The notes: a model not told the origin generated them from the sequence alone. A DNA stretch of 38,525 nt from Gryganskiella cystojenkinii (GCA_015852425.1 JAAAIG010000298.1:2473-40997), one strand, 5' to 3'. Shown: positions 11,662 to 21,960, counted from the first letter of the stretch. Numbers and translations: made by a program.

Positions 11662-12829
11662 GTTGTTGCCTCCATCCCTGCTTCATCCTGAAAAGCGCAC
11701 ATGGAGAAAATAAAGTGTTTTGAGTCTGTTGACTATTAACGCACATGGTGATATTTGCTTCTTAAACAAAGAGAAAGATGAAGAAAGAGTGACATGAATC
11801 GAAGCGGAGAGTGCTCAGAAGAGAGAAATGGGCGAAAGAGCGACAAACAGCGGCCCTCAGTCAACACACTCATTATCAACAGACAACAACCGACAGCAGC
11901 AACAGCAACATCAATATCAACAGCAACAGCACCGTCAACACCGTCCATGGTTTAGCCTTCTTTCTTTTGATTGGCATAGCAATGTATGTGCGTGTAAGAG
12001 AGAGAGACAGGGTGGTGAAGTGGACAAAAGATGAAAGAGAGAGAGAGAGAGGGAGAAAGAGCAACCATGACCGGAAGGCATGCGCCCTTTCTCAGACAGA
12101 TAAAACCTCCTTTCGAGGGTTCATGCAAAACGCAAAAACAAGGCGAAGCATCGCCAGCATGGTGCACCACAACCCCCCCGTCCATGGTCTTAGTGTTTGC
12201 TTGGGCCATGGTTGCATGGTCAATGGTGGGTGGTCCCTGTTTTTTGTGCTCTTCTTCATTTCTCTCGCTCTGTCTTCTTTCTTCTTTTCTTCTTCTCTTC
12301 TCTCTTTTTTCGGTTCCTTGTTCATTCCTGTTCCCTTTCCCACATCCCCATTCCCTTTGCCGACTCTTTCATCCCAGTCTTCCCCTGCTCAACCCCCTTC
12401 CTCTTTCCCAGACCTGCTCCCTTTCCTCCCCTGACCTTGAACACACTCTCTTCGTCAACTCTTCTCTACTTCAACCTCTTTCTCTCTCTCGTTCATTTTC
12501 AGCACGTCACCTTTCAGCCTCGTGTCAATATTCTCAACTTTTCTTCTGCTTCTCCTTCATCCCTTCAAATCGATAACTGCACACACCTCTGCTGGATCCA
12601 AGCTTCCTTTCTTTTTACCTCCTCATACCGCCTCATCCTCTCCGTCAACGTCAGCTACCCGAGCAACTCATTCGTTCACGCCCACCAACGCTCAGACACA
12701 CACGCACACACGAATTCATCCAAACGACTGTTATTCACACACTCCCAACACGTAACACACATCCAACGTCCACTCACTTGCAACGAAAAAACCAGTAGCA
12801 CAGCTGCAACTATAACTCATTATTTTTTT

Positions 12830-14230
12830 ATGATTATGACCACAACGCAAACGCAACTTTTCAGTACCATATCCAACAACACCATGTCTTCTTTATGTTC
12901 AACCCCTTCCCCAACAATGTCCTCCTCTCGATCTTTTACGCCACCGCCCTCTGGATCCTTGACTGGACGACACATTATCTATCGCGGCTTGACTCGGAGC
13001 TCTATGGAGTATATGTCCTTGACCCACACTCGACACCCCGAGGCTGCTCATATGCTCAAGGGTGAAATCTTGATCTCTGGTCAACAATCTGGTTATATTC
13101 AATACACGATTGTCCTCGACCAAGAATGGAGAACGAGAAAGGTCAAACTCTCGGCCATGTATGGTTGTCAAGAGAAACGACTGAATCTGGAAGTCGATAA
13201 GGACCAACGGTGGTACAGGGTTACAGAGCAGCGACTGGCTCGAACACGAAGCTTTTACCGATCCGGTCTGGCCTCCTCCGATTCGACTGCTACAGTATCC
13301 TCAGCAGCACGATCTCCAAGTGCTAGCCACAGTAGCAGCAGCAGCGCCAGTCCTCAAAGTAATTGCAGCATGCAGGACGCCGAAGCCAACTACTCGGATT
13401 CATCTGCAAGCTGTTATTCGTCCTCATCCGACTCAGAGTGCTCGATCCCGTTTGAGAAGATCAACCTGACCTGGACTCCTCCACCTAAGGGATCCAAGCG
13501 TGCCTCGAAGAGGTTCTCGACTTCGCTGAGTCTTTCAACCCTCAACCTCTCCAGTCTCAGCAATATTTCTTCTCCAGCAGAGACCCCCCGACCACTCTCC
13601 TTCACCACCTTCTCTCCTGAAGACTCACAATCGACAACTGTATCAAATTTACCGCCCCCTTGTTCTGCACCTGCAGCAGCGCCAGTTTCACCTTCTTCTA
13701 CATCATCATCAACCACAACTTCGTCATCAACATCATCGTCATCATCATCGTCAACAACATCATCATCTATATATTCATCAGTCTCAAACCCATCGGTATC
13801 GTTTGCATCCAAGCCCCTTGCCAGAACCGCATCCACAACAAGTCTAGTAGGACCCAAGAAATACGAACACTTGCCTCACCTGGATGGTTGTATCCATCTG
13901 GATCTTGGCCATGAGATCAGCCCCAGTACATTTTTGTTGCCGATCAGGAGAGCAGCATTGGGGATCGAGCCCGAGAACATGCGGGATCATCTCGCCAACT
14001 TGCCTTCGGATGCCACACGTACGGATAAGAGCGCCCTGGTCTCTTTCCCAGATCTCGAGTTGACCCCATCTCAAGTTCAGATTGCGTTTGTGGGTCCTGG
14101 TCGTCGACCCCAGTACAGTCTGGTCGAATGTTGGCTCACTGATGATGAAGACTCTACGTTGGTGGAAGTGGATGGTGATGGACTGGTTGTGCGCTATGGT
14201 CGCCACTGGGCTAGTATCCCGTCCTCGTGA
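12830..14230 (+). CDS. DUF1089/glycolipid-binding-like protein with Ser-rich insertion
   Basis: One exon of 466 aa if the ATG at 12830 is used; ATGs at 12836 and 12887 are alternatives. Two separated blocks resemble the DUF1089 (putative glycolipid-binding, PF06475) fold. Block one, about residues 46-140: GRHIIYRGLTR, MLKGEILISG, IQYTIVLDQEWRTRKVKL and RLNLEVDKDQRWY. Block two, about 345-466: LDGCIHLDLG, TFLLPIRRAALG, QVQIAFVG, YSLVECW and VDGDGLVVRYGRHW. Bacterial members carry the same GC.DVDL, LPIRRL and dGLV..Y motifs in one compact domain of about 190 aa. Here about 200 residues of Ser/Thr-rich sequence, including a long Ser/Thr run near residues 285-315, sit between the blocks. The frame stays open upstream to 12197, but that part is pyrimidine-rich leader coding for biased hydrophobic text, so I do not extend the gene. 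The cellular role is unknown. Domain recognition is from memory; AATAAA lies 46 bases after the stop. Confidence 0.8.
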   Translation: MIMTTTQTQLFSTISNNTMSSLCSTPSPTMSSSRSFTPPPSGSLTGRHIIYRGLTRSSMEYMSLTHTRHPEAAHMLKGEILISGQQSGYIQYTIVLDQEWRTRKVKLSAMYGCQEKRLNLEVDKDQRWYRVTEQRLARTRSFYRSGLASSDSTATVSSAARSPSASHSSSSSASPQSNCSMQDAEANYSDSSASCYSSSSDSECSIPFEKINLTWTPPPKGSKRASKRFSTSLSLSTLNLSSLSNISSPAETPRPLSFTTFSPEDSQSTTVSNLPPPCSAPAAAPVSPSSTSSSTTTSSSTSSSSSSSTTSSSIYSSVSNPSVSFASKPLARTASTTSLVGPKKYEHLPHLDGCIHLDLGHEISPSTFLLPIRRAALGIEPENMRDHLANLPSDATRTDKSALVSFPDLELTPSQVQIAFVGPGRRPQYSLVECWLTDDEDSTLVEVDGDGLVVRYGRHWASIPSS

Positions 14231-14253
14231 AATCCGAAAAGAAAGCGTCCGAC

Positions 14254-14262
14254 TTTGCCACC
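14254..14262 (-). promoter_or_regulatory. GGTGGCAAA (PACE-like) element upstream of Rab7
   Basis: Exact 9-mer on the minus strand (TTTGCCACC on plus), between the preceding stop and the Rab7 ATG, about 240 bases upstream of the latter. It could equally lie in the 3' untranslated region of the preceding gene. Confidence 0.3.
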
Positions 14263-14501
14263 AAAAAATATGTGTGAATAAACATTAACGACCATTTCCC
14301 TCCACAAAATAAAAAACCGCATAATGACAAAAATATCACATGATTCATGGCTGAGGGTCACCTGAAAGAGAGGGGCGGCATTTGAATGGGGCAAAGAGAG
14401 TGGATGGAGGGTTTCGATTTTGATCATCTCTTCAGAAGACATCTCTCCATCCCTGCCCGCTCAATACCCCTTCCCATTCTCCTTCTCCACCAACTACAAA
14501 C

Positions 14502-15887
14502 ATGTCCTCCTCTCGCAAAAAAGTCCTCTTGAAGGTACACGCAAACAATTTTTACATAAAACCTCAGTTTCAGGAAACTTGGGGGGCCATCGCCGGGTGT
14601 GCTCTTTGTGTCGACTTTATGGACTTTTTAATGCCTAACAGATAGCAAAGGCTCGTACAGTTCGCAATGAAAAAAAACACACACACACAGGGGACGAAGT
14701 ACCGATCCAAAAGAGTCTCGGCCTGATGTACGGTAGAAAGTCTTTTTAAACTGACCATTTTCTTTGCTAATGGTCTCTATTTAGGTCATCATTCTCGGTG
14801 AGAGTGGGTATGTTGCCAGTTTGTCCCAGGAACAGCCCCACGCCAAGATTTGACTATGGGTATGGAAGCGAGTGCTAACAAACGACACCCCACACTTCAC
14901 ATATCTCTTTTGTAAAAACAGTGTCGGAAAGACCTCGCTGATGAACCAGTACGTTAACAAGAAGTTCAGCAACCAGTACAAGGCCACCATCGGCGCTGAC
15001 TTTTTGACCAAGGAGGTCCAGGTCGACGATCGAACTGTCACCATGCAGGTATAATATAAATATCTTCTACTAGGTGATGGTGTCAAACAGAAACTCCTTC
15101 ATATTCACACTCTCTTTTTTGGTCCAAATGGTACTAGATCTGGGATACCGCTGGACAGGAGCGCTTCCAGTCCTTGGGTGTGGCTTTCTACCGTGGAGCT
15201 GACTGCTGTGTCCTCGTCTTTGATGTCAATAACGCCAAGAGTTTCGAGACCTTGGAGAGCTGGAGAGACGAATTCTTGATCCAGGCTTCGCCCCGCAACC
15301 CCGAGAACTTCCCCTTTGTCGTCATCGGTAACAAGATCGATATGGAGGAGTCGAAGCGCATGGTAAGCTATATATGAAAAGAATATATGTCCTTGTACAT
15401 AGGCGATCAAGGAGGAGCCTACTTACATTTTCTTTTTGTCCCCTTTGTTTATCTAGATCTCTCAAAAGCGCGCCATGGCTTGGTGCCAGTCTAAGGGCAA
15501 CATTCCGTAAGAAAGGATAAACTAATTGACGTTGATAGTTGGTATGTTTTCTTTAAAACCTTGACTAAAATGACTCTGTCTTCGACATCTTTTTTTCGTA
15601 ATAGTTACTTCGAGACCTCTGCCAAGGAGGCCACCAACGTCGAGCAGGCTTTCCAGACCATTGCCAAGAACGCCTTGCAGCAGGAGGTCGAGGTCGAGAT
15701 GTAAGTCTCGTATGGGACACGCGAACTTTTTTTTTTTGCTCAACGACTAGAAAAAAAATGGCAAGTATGCGAGAATTGTTTGTTTTGCGAATGCTGACTC
15801 GTACTATTCCTTCTTTAATTTAGTGATTTCCCCGATCCTATCAAGATCGACAGCGACACTTCCAAGGACTATGGATGCGCATGCTAA
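14502..15887 (+). CDS. YPT7: Rab7-family small GTPase (Ypt7)
   Basis: Seven exons: 14502-14534, 14785-14807, 14922-15048, 15138-15362, 15457-15506, 15605-15700 and 15824-15887, all in phase, giving 205 aa (the usual Rab7 length). All G-box motifs are present: GESGVGKT at residues 16-23, the switch I region ending [33 protein letters not shown] and [22 protein letters not shown] and the C-terminus DYGCAC, a double-Cys geranylgeranylation signal, are typical of Rab7. The protein drives late endosome and vacuole tethering and fusion through the HOPS complex. Very short early exons (33 and 23 bases) split the P-loop codons, so a simple open-frame search would miss the N-terminus. AATAAA at 15958 is a likely poly(A) signal. 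The assignment is secure. Confidence 0.97.
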
Positions 15888-17334
15888 GAGATGGGCGATT
15901 TGACAAGAGACACTCTATATTTTTTTTTGCCGTTTGAGTTGGCCCCCTCTTTCACCAAATAAAAGAAAAGAAATTACAATTTTGCGACAGTGAATATTCT
16001 ACAAATGCGGTAGGCGCGATTCGTGACAAACATGCCTCAACCATCTAGCCTTTTTAGCACCGCTGACGTACAAAGGCTAGGCTGGGCTTTGATGAAGCTG
16101 ACCGACCTAACCGTTACGGAAACGTGGACATGAAGTTTAGTTCAGGTATGTTTTTATGCTACGGTATGAAAAGGAAGAGGATGCCAACCAACATTGCAAT
16201 GACAACTTTCTTGGATTTTAGTGCTATTCACTCTTCTTCTCTCCAGCAGACACTTGCGATTTGTTTGTTCAGCGATGGCGTGCGTGACAAAGGAAGGAAG
16301 GAAAGAAGCAAAAAGCGCTAGAAGTGTGAGGCAAAAGAGGGACCAGAGTGATATGTCACCCGAAAATGGTTTGGTATCAATTTGCCATGACGACGAAGCG
16401 TTCCATCATTGACTCTGTACCCCCTTCTCTACCCTCTTTACCCCCTACTCCTCGTTCTAACTATCTGTATGATTTCTCCCTTTTTGTTTCTCACTGGGGG
16501 TTACGCATGGGGGGTTATTTTATGATTCAGTGTCATGACGATGCAAGGATCAGACAGACCCTGAATACCATTGAGAGTCCGGCGAGATGAGAGAGAGGGT
16601 TCTCAAAGGGTTCTCGCCTTTGGCCCTATTTCGTTCCGCATTTTTGTCAGTGTCAAGTGTTGAGGTATGATGCTCTAACGTGATGACAGACCAGCTAGTT
16701 TTTTGGGGATGTTTTCTATCCATTTTATCCAAAGACCGACATCATCGTTTCGGACAAGAGGAGAAAAGACATGGATTTGGGATCCGAGAGGATGGAACGC
16801 GAGGCATCTAGTTTCAAAGAGCATCATAAAATTTTTCTGAAGCAAACCAAGAAAGCTGGCCTTTTGGGGAGAGTCGTTTAGAACTGTGTTTTCCAATCAA
16901 AATTGAGATGAATAAACATCTTTTCAGACAGTTTGTTTTGCCTGGCTGTGCTCACACGGAATGACCGCATCGAACATAGGGGGAGAGAGTTCGAGTCTAG
17001 CCCCAGCCAGTTGCGTTGCGTCCTCGCCTCTAAGATGACCAGAGAAAATGATATAAAGATATAAAGAGGGAAGCAACTCGTATCGCTGACCCGTTTTGTC
17101 TGACAACTTACATTCTCTTTCTTGAATTTTTGTTTTCCTTTTCTTCTCTTTCCTTCTTCTTGTACCATGTCATATCCTCTCATCTAACTGCACAGACGCC
17201 ACTTGTCTACTTTGTACTACCCTCTCCAAACAGCCCATTCTTTTCTTTACGTCCATTGATCGTCCGACGATCTTCTTTCTGATCCTCTCAGCTCAAATAT
17301 CACGCCCATTATTTTTTCTATCTTTTACCGAGAG
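15888..17334. other. Intergenic, Rab7 3' region and phosphatase leader
   Basis: No gene is supported. The right third (about 17100-17330) is pyrimidine-rich, as expected for the leader of the next gene. Short open frames on both strands show no family resemblance. A tRNA-like string near 16940-17010 does not fold properly. Confidence 0.6.
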
Positions 17335-18670
17335 ATGCAAAACGCTTTTGCTGCATCTTTGTCCATCTCCGCCGATCCTCGCAGCCCTCAAAGCCATTCC
17401 ACACCCTCCTCACCTTCACTTGCAACGTCCTTCCTACCTTCTCGGGACGTTTCCTCTGGCTCGTCCTCGTCACCGTCATCATCATCGTTGTCGTCACTAC
17501 TCGCTCAGTCTGATCCTGATCCCACCCACCAAACCACATCGGACCAACAACAGCAACAGCAGCCTCCAACAACAATAGCAGCAACATCAGAACCCACATC
17601 AGATCGTCATCAAGCAGACGATTACAAGAGCACGGCTACTTTTGTCGTCTCGACAGCATCATCATCACCATCGACCCCGATAGACTTTCCCCCGACTCCT
17701 GCAGCAGTAAAAGGGAAGGAGATCATAACCGCCCCTTCTTATTATTTGACGACCCCTCCTCCGTCTTCTTCTTCCTCCTCCTTCTCGTCCTCTTCTTCTT
17801 CCACCGACACATCGTCTTCAACTGCTTCTTGCACTTCATCTTCTTTCGATCGTACCACCGCCTTGCCTTTGTTAGTGTCCAATCAACAATTGTCCACTTC
17901 ACCCGAACCGTTAGTGTCCGATCAACAACTGTCCGCTTCACCCGAACCCTCGACATCAACAACAACAAATATGCCACCCTCAACGCAGTTTCGCCAAGGG
18001 TCTACAAGCCTATCAAGCTCCAGTAGTCACCAGTTTTGGGAGCCCTATCCAACGGCGACAACTAAAATCTCGTCATTAGTAGACCGGAAACCAATCTCTT
18101 GCACAGGAGTTACTTCGACATCCTTGCCATCATCTCATCGGCCCAGTCTCTCGCTCAGTGCTCCATTCTCCCCCTCGATTCCGTCCTCTCTTTGCTCCTT
18201 AAAGTTCCCAACAACTTCTGCACCATCCTTATGCTCCCCTTCATCCTGTGCCTCACTCTCGGAGGAACAGGTGGATGTGAAGGAGCTGACTGTCAAGACT
18301 GTCTCTGAACTCTTAGAGGAGGAACAAGCAGCAGCGGCCGCATCATCCTCAACACAACCGTACCAACAACACACAATCCTTTTATTGGACATGCGGCCAA
18401 CAGTCTGTTTTGGGGTCTCGACCATCAAGACCGCAGTTTCTGTCAGTGTCCCGATCATGTTATTGAAGAGGCCGATGTACTCGTTGAGTATGGTCACAGA
18501 ACAGCTGACAACCGAACGAGAGATCGAGGCCTTCTCGAGATGGAGAGAGGTCTCGAACATTGTTTTGTTTGATGCCACAGGGTCGGTCCCGGTCAAGGGT
18601 ACCCCTATGTTTTGTATCGCTCAAAAGTTTCGAAAGGAAGGGTTCCGAGCCCGGATTGGGTATATTAATG
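17335..18670 (+). CDS. Truncated protein tyrosine phosphatase: Ser-rich N-terminus plus rhodanese domain
   Basis: The frame opens at 17335 and runs 445 codons to a GT donor at 18671 in phase 1. Residues 1 to about 320 are Ser/Thr/Pro-rich and disordered. From about residue 350 the text reads as the non-catalytic rhodanese (Cdc25-like) domain found ahead of the PTP domain in fungal Pyp1/Ptp2/Ptp3-type phosphatases: ILLLDMRPTVCF, IKTAVSVSVPIMLLKRP, IVLFDATG, FRKEGFRARIGYING. In that family the domain helps bind MAP kinases, and a catalytic HCSAGxxR domain follows. Here nothing of that domain exists downstream. The next 190 bases hold a G16 tract and then an F-box gene starts. Splicing to an acceptor at 18825 would add only about 17 residues (GYSFFSLG...) before a stop. 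Either the gene is truncated or the assembly is wrong at the G run. Confidence 0.75.
17872..17949 (+). repeat. Tandem 39-base coding duplication
   Basis: Two adjacent 39-base units differ at four positions and encode LVSNQQLSTSPEP and LVSDQQLSASPEP inside the disordered head of the phosphatase. This is a recent in-frame duplication by position and identity. Confidence 0.9.
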
Positions 18671-18731
18671 GTACGTAAAATAATCGTTTAGTAGTCCCTC
18701 TCGCCTCTAGGATGAAAGGATACGTCAACCA

Positions 18732-18752
18732 GGGGGGGGGGGGGGGGTGGGG
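18732..18752. other. G16-T-G4 tract, possible assembly scar
   Basis: Sixteen G, one T, four G, lying 60 bases after the donor of the truncated phosphatase. The only other long G tract in the window borders the N gap at 26289-26314, which makes an unresolved or wrongly closed gap here a fair suspicion. It could also be a genuine low-complexity intron tract. Confidence 0.6.
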
Positions 18753-18858
18753 TTAATATTTCGAGTTTTTGGTGTGCGCCACATTCATTCCTCTCTTCAT
18801 TGTCATGATCATCCTTTTCCCTCAGGATATTCATTCTTCTCCTTAGGAACGCTCGGTC

Positions 18859-20799
18859 ATGGCACCTGCAGGGACAAATAGAACCATGTCAACAGAAAAG
18901 GCTGTCAAAGGAATAAATCGCCTCCCTTTGGAACTCTTGCGTGGCATCTTCATCTATATCGACATTACTCAAAATATCCTTGCCTGCCTTCGTGTCTGCA
19001 GATCTTGGTCTATAGAGGCAAAACCGTTTCTCTACCGTCGCCCTTACTTTAGCATCAGCGGCACTCCCAAAGCTTATATCGAGGCCATGAAAGCCAACCG
19101 GCGGCATATCCGAGAGGTCGAGCTTTGGAACGATCCCGACATTGAATATGATCTCTTGGATCTCATCCTAGATTTTCGTTCCCCCGTGCCTTTGTCCAGA
19201 CTCGAGAGCGACAATGATGACCAGGAGGACGACGGAGAGGACGAAGAAAAGTTTGTCGTCAAACCTGGACCGAATCAACTCAAGATCCTGTCCTTTCGGT
19301 TCAGCGGAAGCGTCGATAACTTTGAGCGATTTTACGATCTCCTGTATAACCTCAGACATCTCATCAAGCTTGACCTCTCTTGCTGGGAATACTCTCAAGA
19401 ATTCAAAACCAACGATGTGGATCTGGGACGGTTACTTGAACGTATGCCTCAACTCGCTCATCTCTCTATCTACGGTTGTGGTTACGAGCTCATGAACCCC
19501 TCTTCCCCGACCTCCGTCCTCTACCAGCGTGATCAACCCCATTATCGACTCGAGTATTTTTCGTTCCAGAGCATACTTCTCGACACGACCAAGAAAGAAC
19601 ACTATCGACTGTTCCGAAGGCTTGGAAACCTGACCTCAATCCGAGTTCAGGGTTATGCCAGTTATGTTGATCGATTCTTTGACCGGTTCGTACCCCGGAA
19701 TTTCACTTGGGCCTTAGAACAGTGTTGCCCAAAACTGAAAGAAATTCAGGTGTGTGGCAATATTCCTCTGGAACTCTATCGGTTGTCAGCATCAATATCA
19801 ACACTACCAGAAACACAGACGAAGGATCCTTCCACATCGACTCCATCAGAGCTGGACTCTGAGCTTGCAAGCAACCTTGGAGAACAGCAACAAGGGTCAT
19901 CTTCGTCCCAACCAACGCCACGACTTTTTTCGAACCTGTCCAAGTTTGAGGCTCTGCACAGCTGTTCCATTTCGTCCGCGGATCTGTCGTACCTTCGAAT
20001 CCACTGTCAGTTCCTAACCCACCTCGAAATCCATAGTAATACTCGATTGGACAGTAACCTCTGCAACTCTCAAGCAGCGGAATCGAGTTCATGGTATCCA
20101 GTCAGTGACGAGAGCGTTTACTCGGCTCTTCCTCAACCAAAGCCCCATGAGAGTCACATCACAAGTCTGGACCTGCAGTTATTGCTTGAGCATTGTGCAC
20201 ATCTCCGACATTTCTCTGCGGGGATGCGTATGATCCAGGTTCATGATATGGTCCAGCCCGTTACAGTGACCGGAACAACAGAAGCAGCAACAGCGTCATC
20301 ATCACCACTCTCGTTGCAGGGACTGTCGGGTTACTATCAATCCAATTTCGGCCATCTTTTCCCGTTAAGAGAAGCAAAGCCCTGGGCGTGCGAGAAAACA
20401 TTGGAGCATCTCTCGATCGGATTCCGAGTAGCATCTGCTTCCAGATCAGATCACCAGGTCGTGTACAGACAACTGGCGAGGCTGTCGAAACTGAAGAGCC
20501 TGTACTTACCGCGAACGAATTTGATCCCTGCACTGGGCTACGGTCTCGAACTCTTGGGCGAGGGAGGGTGCTGCGGTAGCGGTGGCAACGACAACGAAGT
20601 TCAAGACGAAAATCAGTCGAAAACGCTTAGAGTCCTTTCATTTGGAGACATGCCCTGGGCACTTGACCAAATCGAAGTGTTTGCCTGGTTGACAAAGGCG
20701 TTCCCATACTTGAAGCGGATCGAAATGAAAGTCGGTCCAGCTTCCCATGCTATTCAGGATTTCAAAGATCTTTGTTCAAAGAGCGGAGTCACTCTCTAG
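18859..20799 (+). CDS. F-box / leucine-rich protein
   Basis: A single exon of 646 aa. The F-box lies at about residues 20-60: NRLPLELLRGIFIYID, LACLRVCRSW and AKPFLYRRPYF. F-boxes bind Skp1 in SCF ubiquitin ligases. The rest has irregular leucine-rich segments (LKILSFRFSG, LIKLDLSCWEY, LTHLEIHSN, TLEHLSIGFRV, LKSLYLPRTNL, LRVLSFGDMPW), likely the substrate-binding horseshoe. Low-complexity Ser, Asp/Glu and Gly/Asn inserts interrupt it. Large F-box/LRR families of this style are common in Mortierella-like fungi. The substrate is unknown. A second ATG ten codons in (18889) is also possible. The start lies only about 110 bases from the G tract, so the upstream promoter may be affected by any assembly fault. 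Confidence 0.85.
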   Translation: MAPAGTNRTMSTEKAVKGINRLPLELLRGIFIYIDITQNILACLRVCRSWSIEAKPFLYRRPYFSISGTPKAYIEAMKANRRHIREVELWNDPDIEYDLLDLILDFRSPVPLSRLESDNDDQEDDGEDEEKFVVKPGPNQLKILSFRFSGSVDNFERFYDLLYNLRHLIKLDLSCWEYSQEFKTNDVDLGRLLERMPQLAHLSIYGCGYELMNPSSPTSVLYQRDQPHYRLEYFSFQSILLDTTKKEHYRLFRRLGNLTSIRVQGYASYVDRFFDRFVPRNFTWALEQCCPKLKEIQVCGNIPLELYRLSASISTLPETQTKDPSTSTPSELDSELASNLGEQQQGSSSSQPTPRLFSNLSKFEALHSCSISSADLSYLRIHCQFLTHLEIHSNTRLDSNLCNSQAAESSSWYPVSDESVYSALPQPKPHESHITSLDLQLLLEHCAHLRHFSAGMRMIQVHDMVQPVTVTGTTEAATASSSPLSLQGLSGYYQSNFGHLFPLREAKPWACEKTLEHLSIGFRVASASRSDHQVVYRQLARLSKLKSLYLPRTNLIPALGYGLELLGEGGCCGSGGNDNEVQDENQSKTLRVLSFGDMPWALDQIEVFAWLTKAFPYLKRIEMKVGPASHAIQDFKDLCSKSGVTL

Positions 20800-20976
20800 G
20801 TACATCCACCTTATACTGTTCTTCGGTGATGTGAGAAAGTATTAGAAAACTATAATAAGGAAAAAAGCGATAAAATGCTAGATGAAAATTGTAGTATGTG
20901 GGTGTGTTTTGTTTCAGATTTTGTCGTGATTTGTTGTAGTCGCTCAATTCATAGGAGTGGGGGCGGTGCTTTTGTA

Positions 20977-21276
20977 CTATCGAATATATGGATCAGCTGG
21001 AAGTTGATATTGTAGATCGATGTTAGGACGATGCTGACGAAAGAGTGTCTGCAAAGTCGGCTTTAAATCTGTCGGGATGTGCTCCAGTACCAAGGTCTCC
21101 ATTCTGGGCCAACAACGTTCCTCCATTGTCTTCCCCATCGTGTTTACCGCACCAGGACTATCGGCATTAGCAGTCGCCAACCCTTGTCGCTGTCGCCGTA
21201 CATTCTGAAAAAGATCCCGCTCTTCCAACAAATTAACCGTATAGATCAAACGTCTAAGATCGCTCAGACTTTCCAC
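20977..21276 (-). pseudogene. C-terminal relic of an F-box/LRR-like protein
   Basis: On the minus strand the frame from 21276 to a stop at 20977 reads ESLSDLRRLIYTV, CWPRMETLVLEHIPTDLK and LFRQHRPNIDLQYQLP. This resembles the end of fungal F-box/LRR proteins, which often finish with a WP.LE.L.L.GIP segment. There is no ATG; the first codon used is GTG and a stop lies three codons upstream. No convincing splice acceptor with a coding exon follows. It is therefore probably a gene remnant facing the intact F-box gene tail to tail. It could instead be the last exon of a gene I failed to trace. Confidence 0.4.
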
Positions 21277-21505
21277 TTTTTCTTATGTAATTGTCGTATT
21301 ACAGTCGAGAGGACAGACGCCGTCTCTTTTTTTTTCAACAGATGGGGCAAGAAGGAAGGCAAGTTTTGTGTTTGATAGAGAAAGAAGAGCAACGGCGGTT
21401 GATGATGTTGCAGTTGGACACTGAAAGAGAGAGAAAATGTGAAGGTCAAAGGGACAACAGGAGGGAAGGAATAAAGAATAAAAAAGCGAGGTGAACACGA
21501 TAGAT

Positions 21506-21514
21506 TTTGCCACC
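21506..21514 (-). promoter_or_regulatory. GGTGGCAAA (PACE-like) element upstream of the Pkr1-domain gene
   Basis: Exact 9-mer on the minus strand (TTTGCCACC on plus), about 447 bases upstream of the ATG at 21961. Function is inferred only from identity to the yeast Rpn4 site. Confidence 0.3.
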
Positions 21515-21960
21515 AACATGAACTCGTCCGCTTGCTATCGGCTGGCCCTGTCGATTTTACACGCGCTGTGACCAGTCATAATGAAAGGATTAGTACTGGA
21601 ACGATCCGCACCCCTCTATCGCCAGCGCGTAGAGCCCTGTACGTCTGTCCCTGGCAGTCAAAAAATCGATCTTTGAACTTTCTTGCGCCACGTCGACTTG
21701 AAAAGAAAGGAACGCATAATAGCCTCTCAAATAGACTTTAAGTTATTTTGATAGCTGATCAAGCGATCTGATCAAAACAAATCGCACGAATTCTCGTTAT
21801 CATCAAAAAAGCCTCATTCTCCTTCCCATCTTTCCATCCATCCCTTCCTTCCCATCCATCTTTTTCTATTTTCATCTGCTTTTTTTTTATCTTTTCATCT
21901 TTTATCCAATTCTATCTCATCTTCACATTCGGATCATCAGCAACAGAAAAAAAAAAAGCC

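Larger units (their letters stand above)
9165..12829. other. 3.7-kb region without a convincing gene
   Basis: It holds the protease promoter on the left and the long leader of the next gene on the right. I see a pyrimidine block (about 10500-10690, followed by a purine block to 10760), an AG repeat, a C11 tract, a second GA-rich stretch (about 12035-12060) and a CT-rich leader (about 12240-12560). Open frames here are short or follow base bias, and none resembles a family I know. A 9-base repeat TTAGGCTGC occurs twice, about 20 bases apart, near 10011-10040. Confidence 0.55.
20800..21960. other. Intergenic region with F-box-like relic and Pkr1 leader
   Basis: Apart from the reverse-strand relic and the PACE-like 9-mer listed separately, it holds an A/G-rich stretch (about 21340-21490) and a T/C-rich leader (about 21810-21930) before the next ATG. 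No further gene is seen. Confidence 0.6.

Noticed and set aside
16939..17010. tRNA-like string with a GTTCGAGTCT box and a CCCCAGCCA end
   Set aside because: A weak acceptor pairing can be drawn, but the T-arm stem does not pair, and no proper D-arm or anticodon arm is present.
17335..20799. A fused phosphatase/F-box gene
   Set aside because: Both usable acceptors (exon starts 18826 and 18847) put the phosphatase frame out of register with the F-box frame and lead to a stop.
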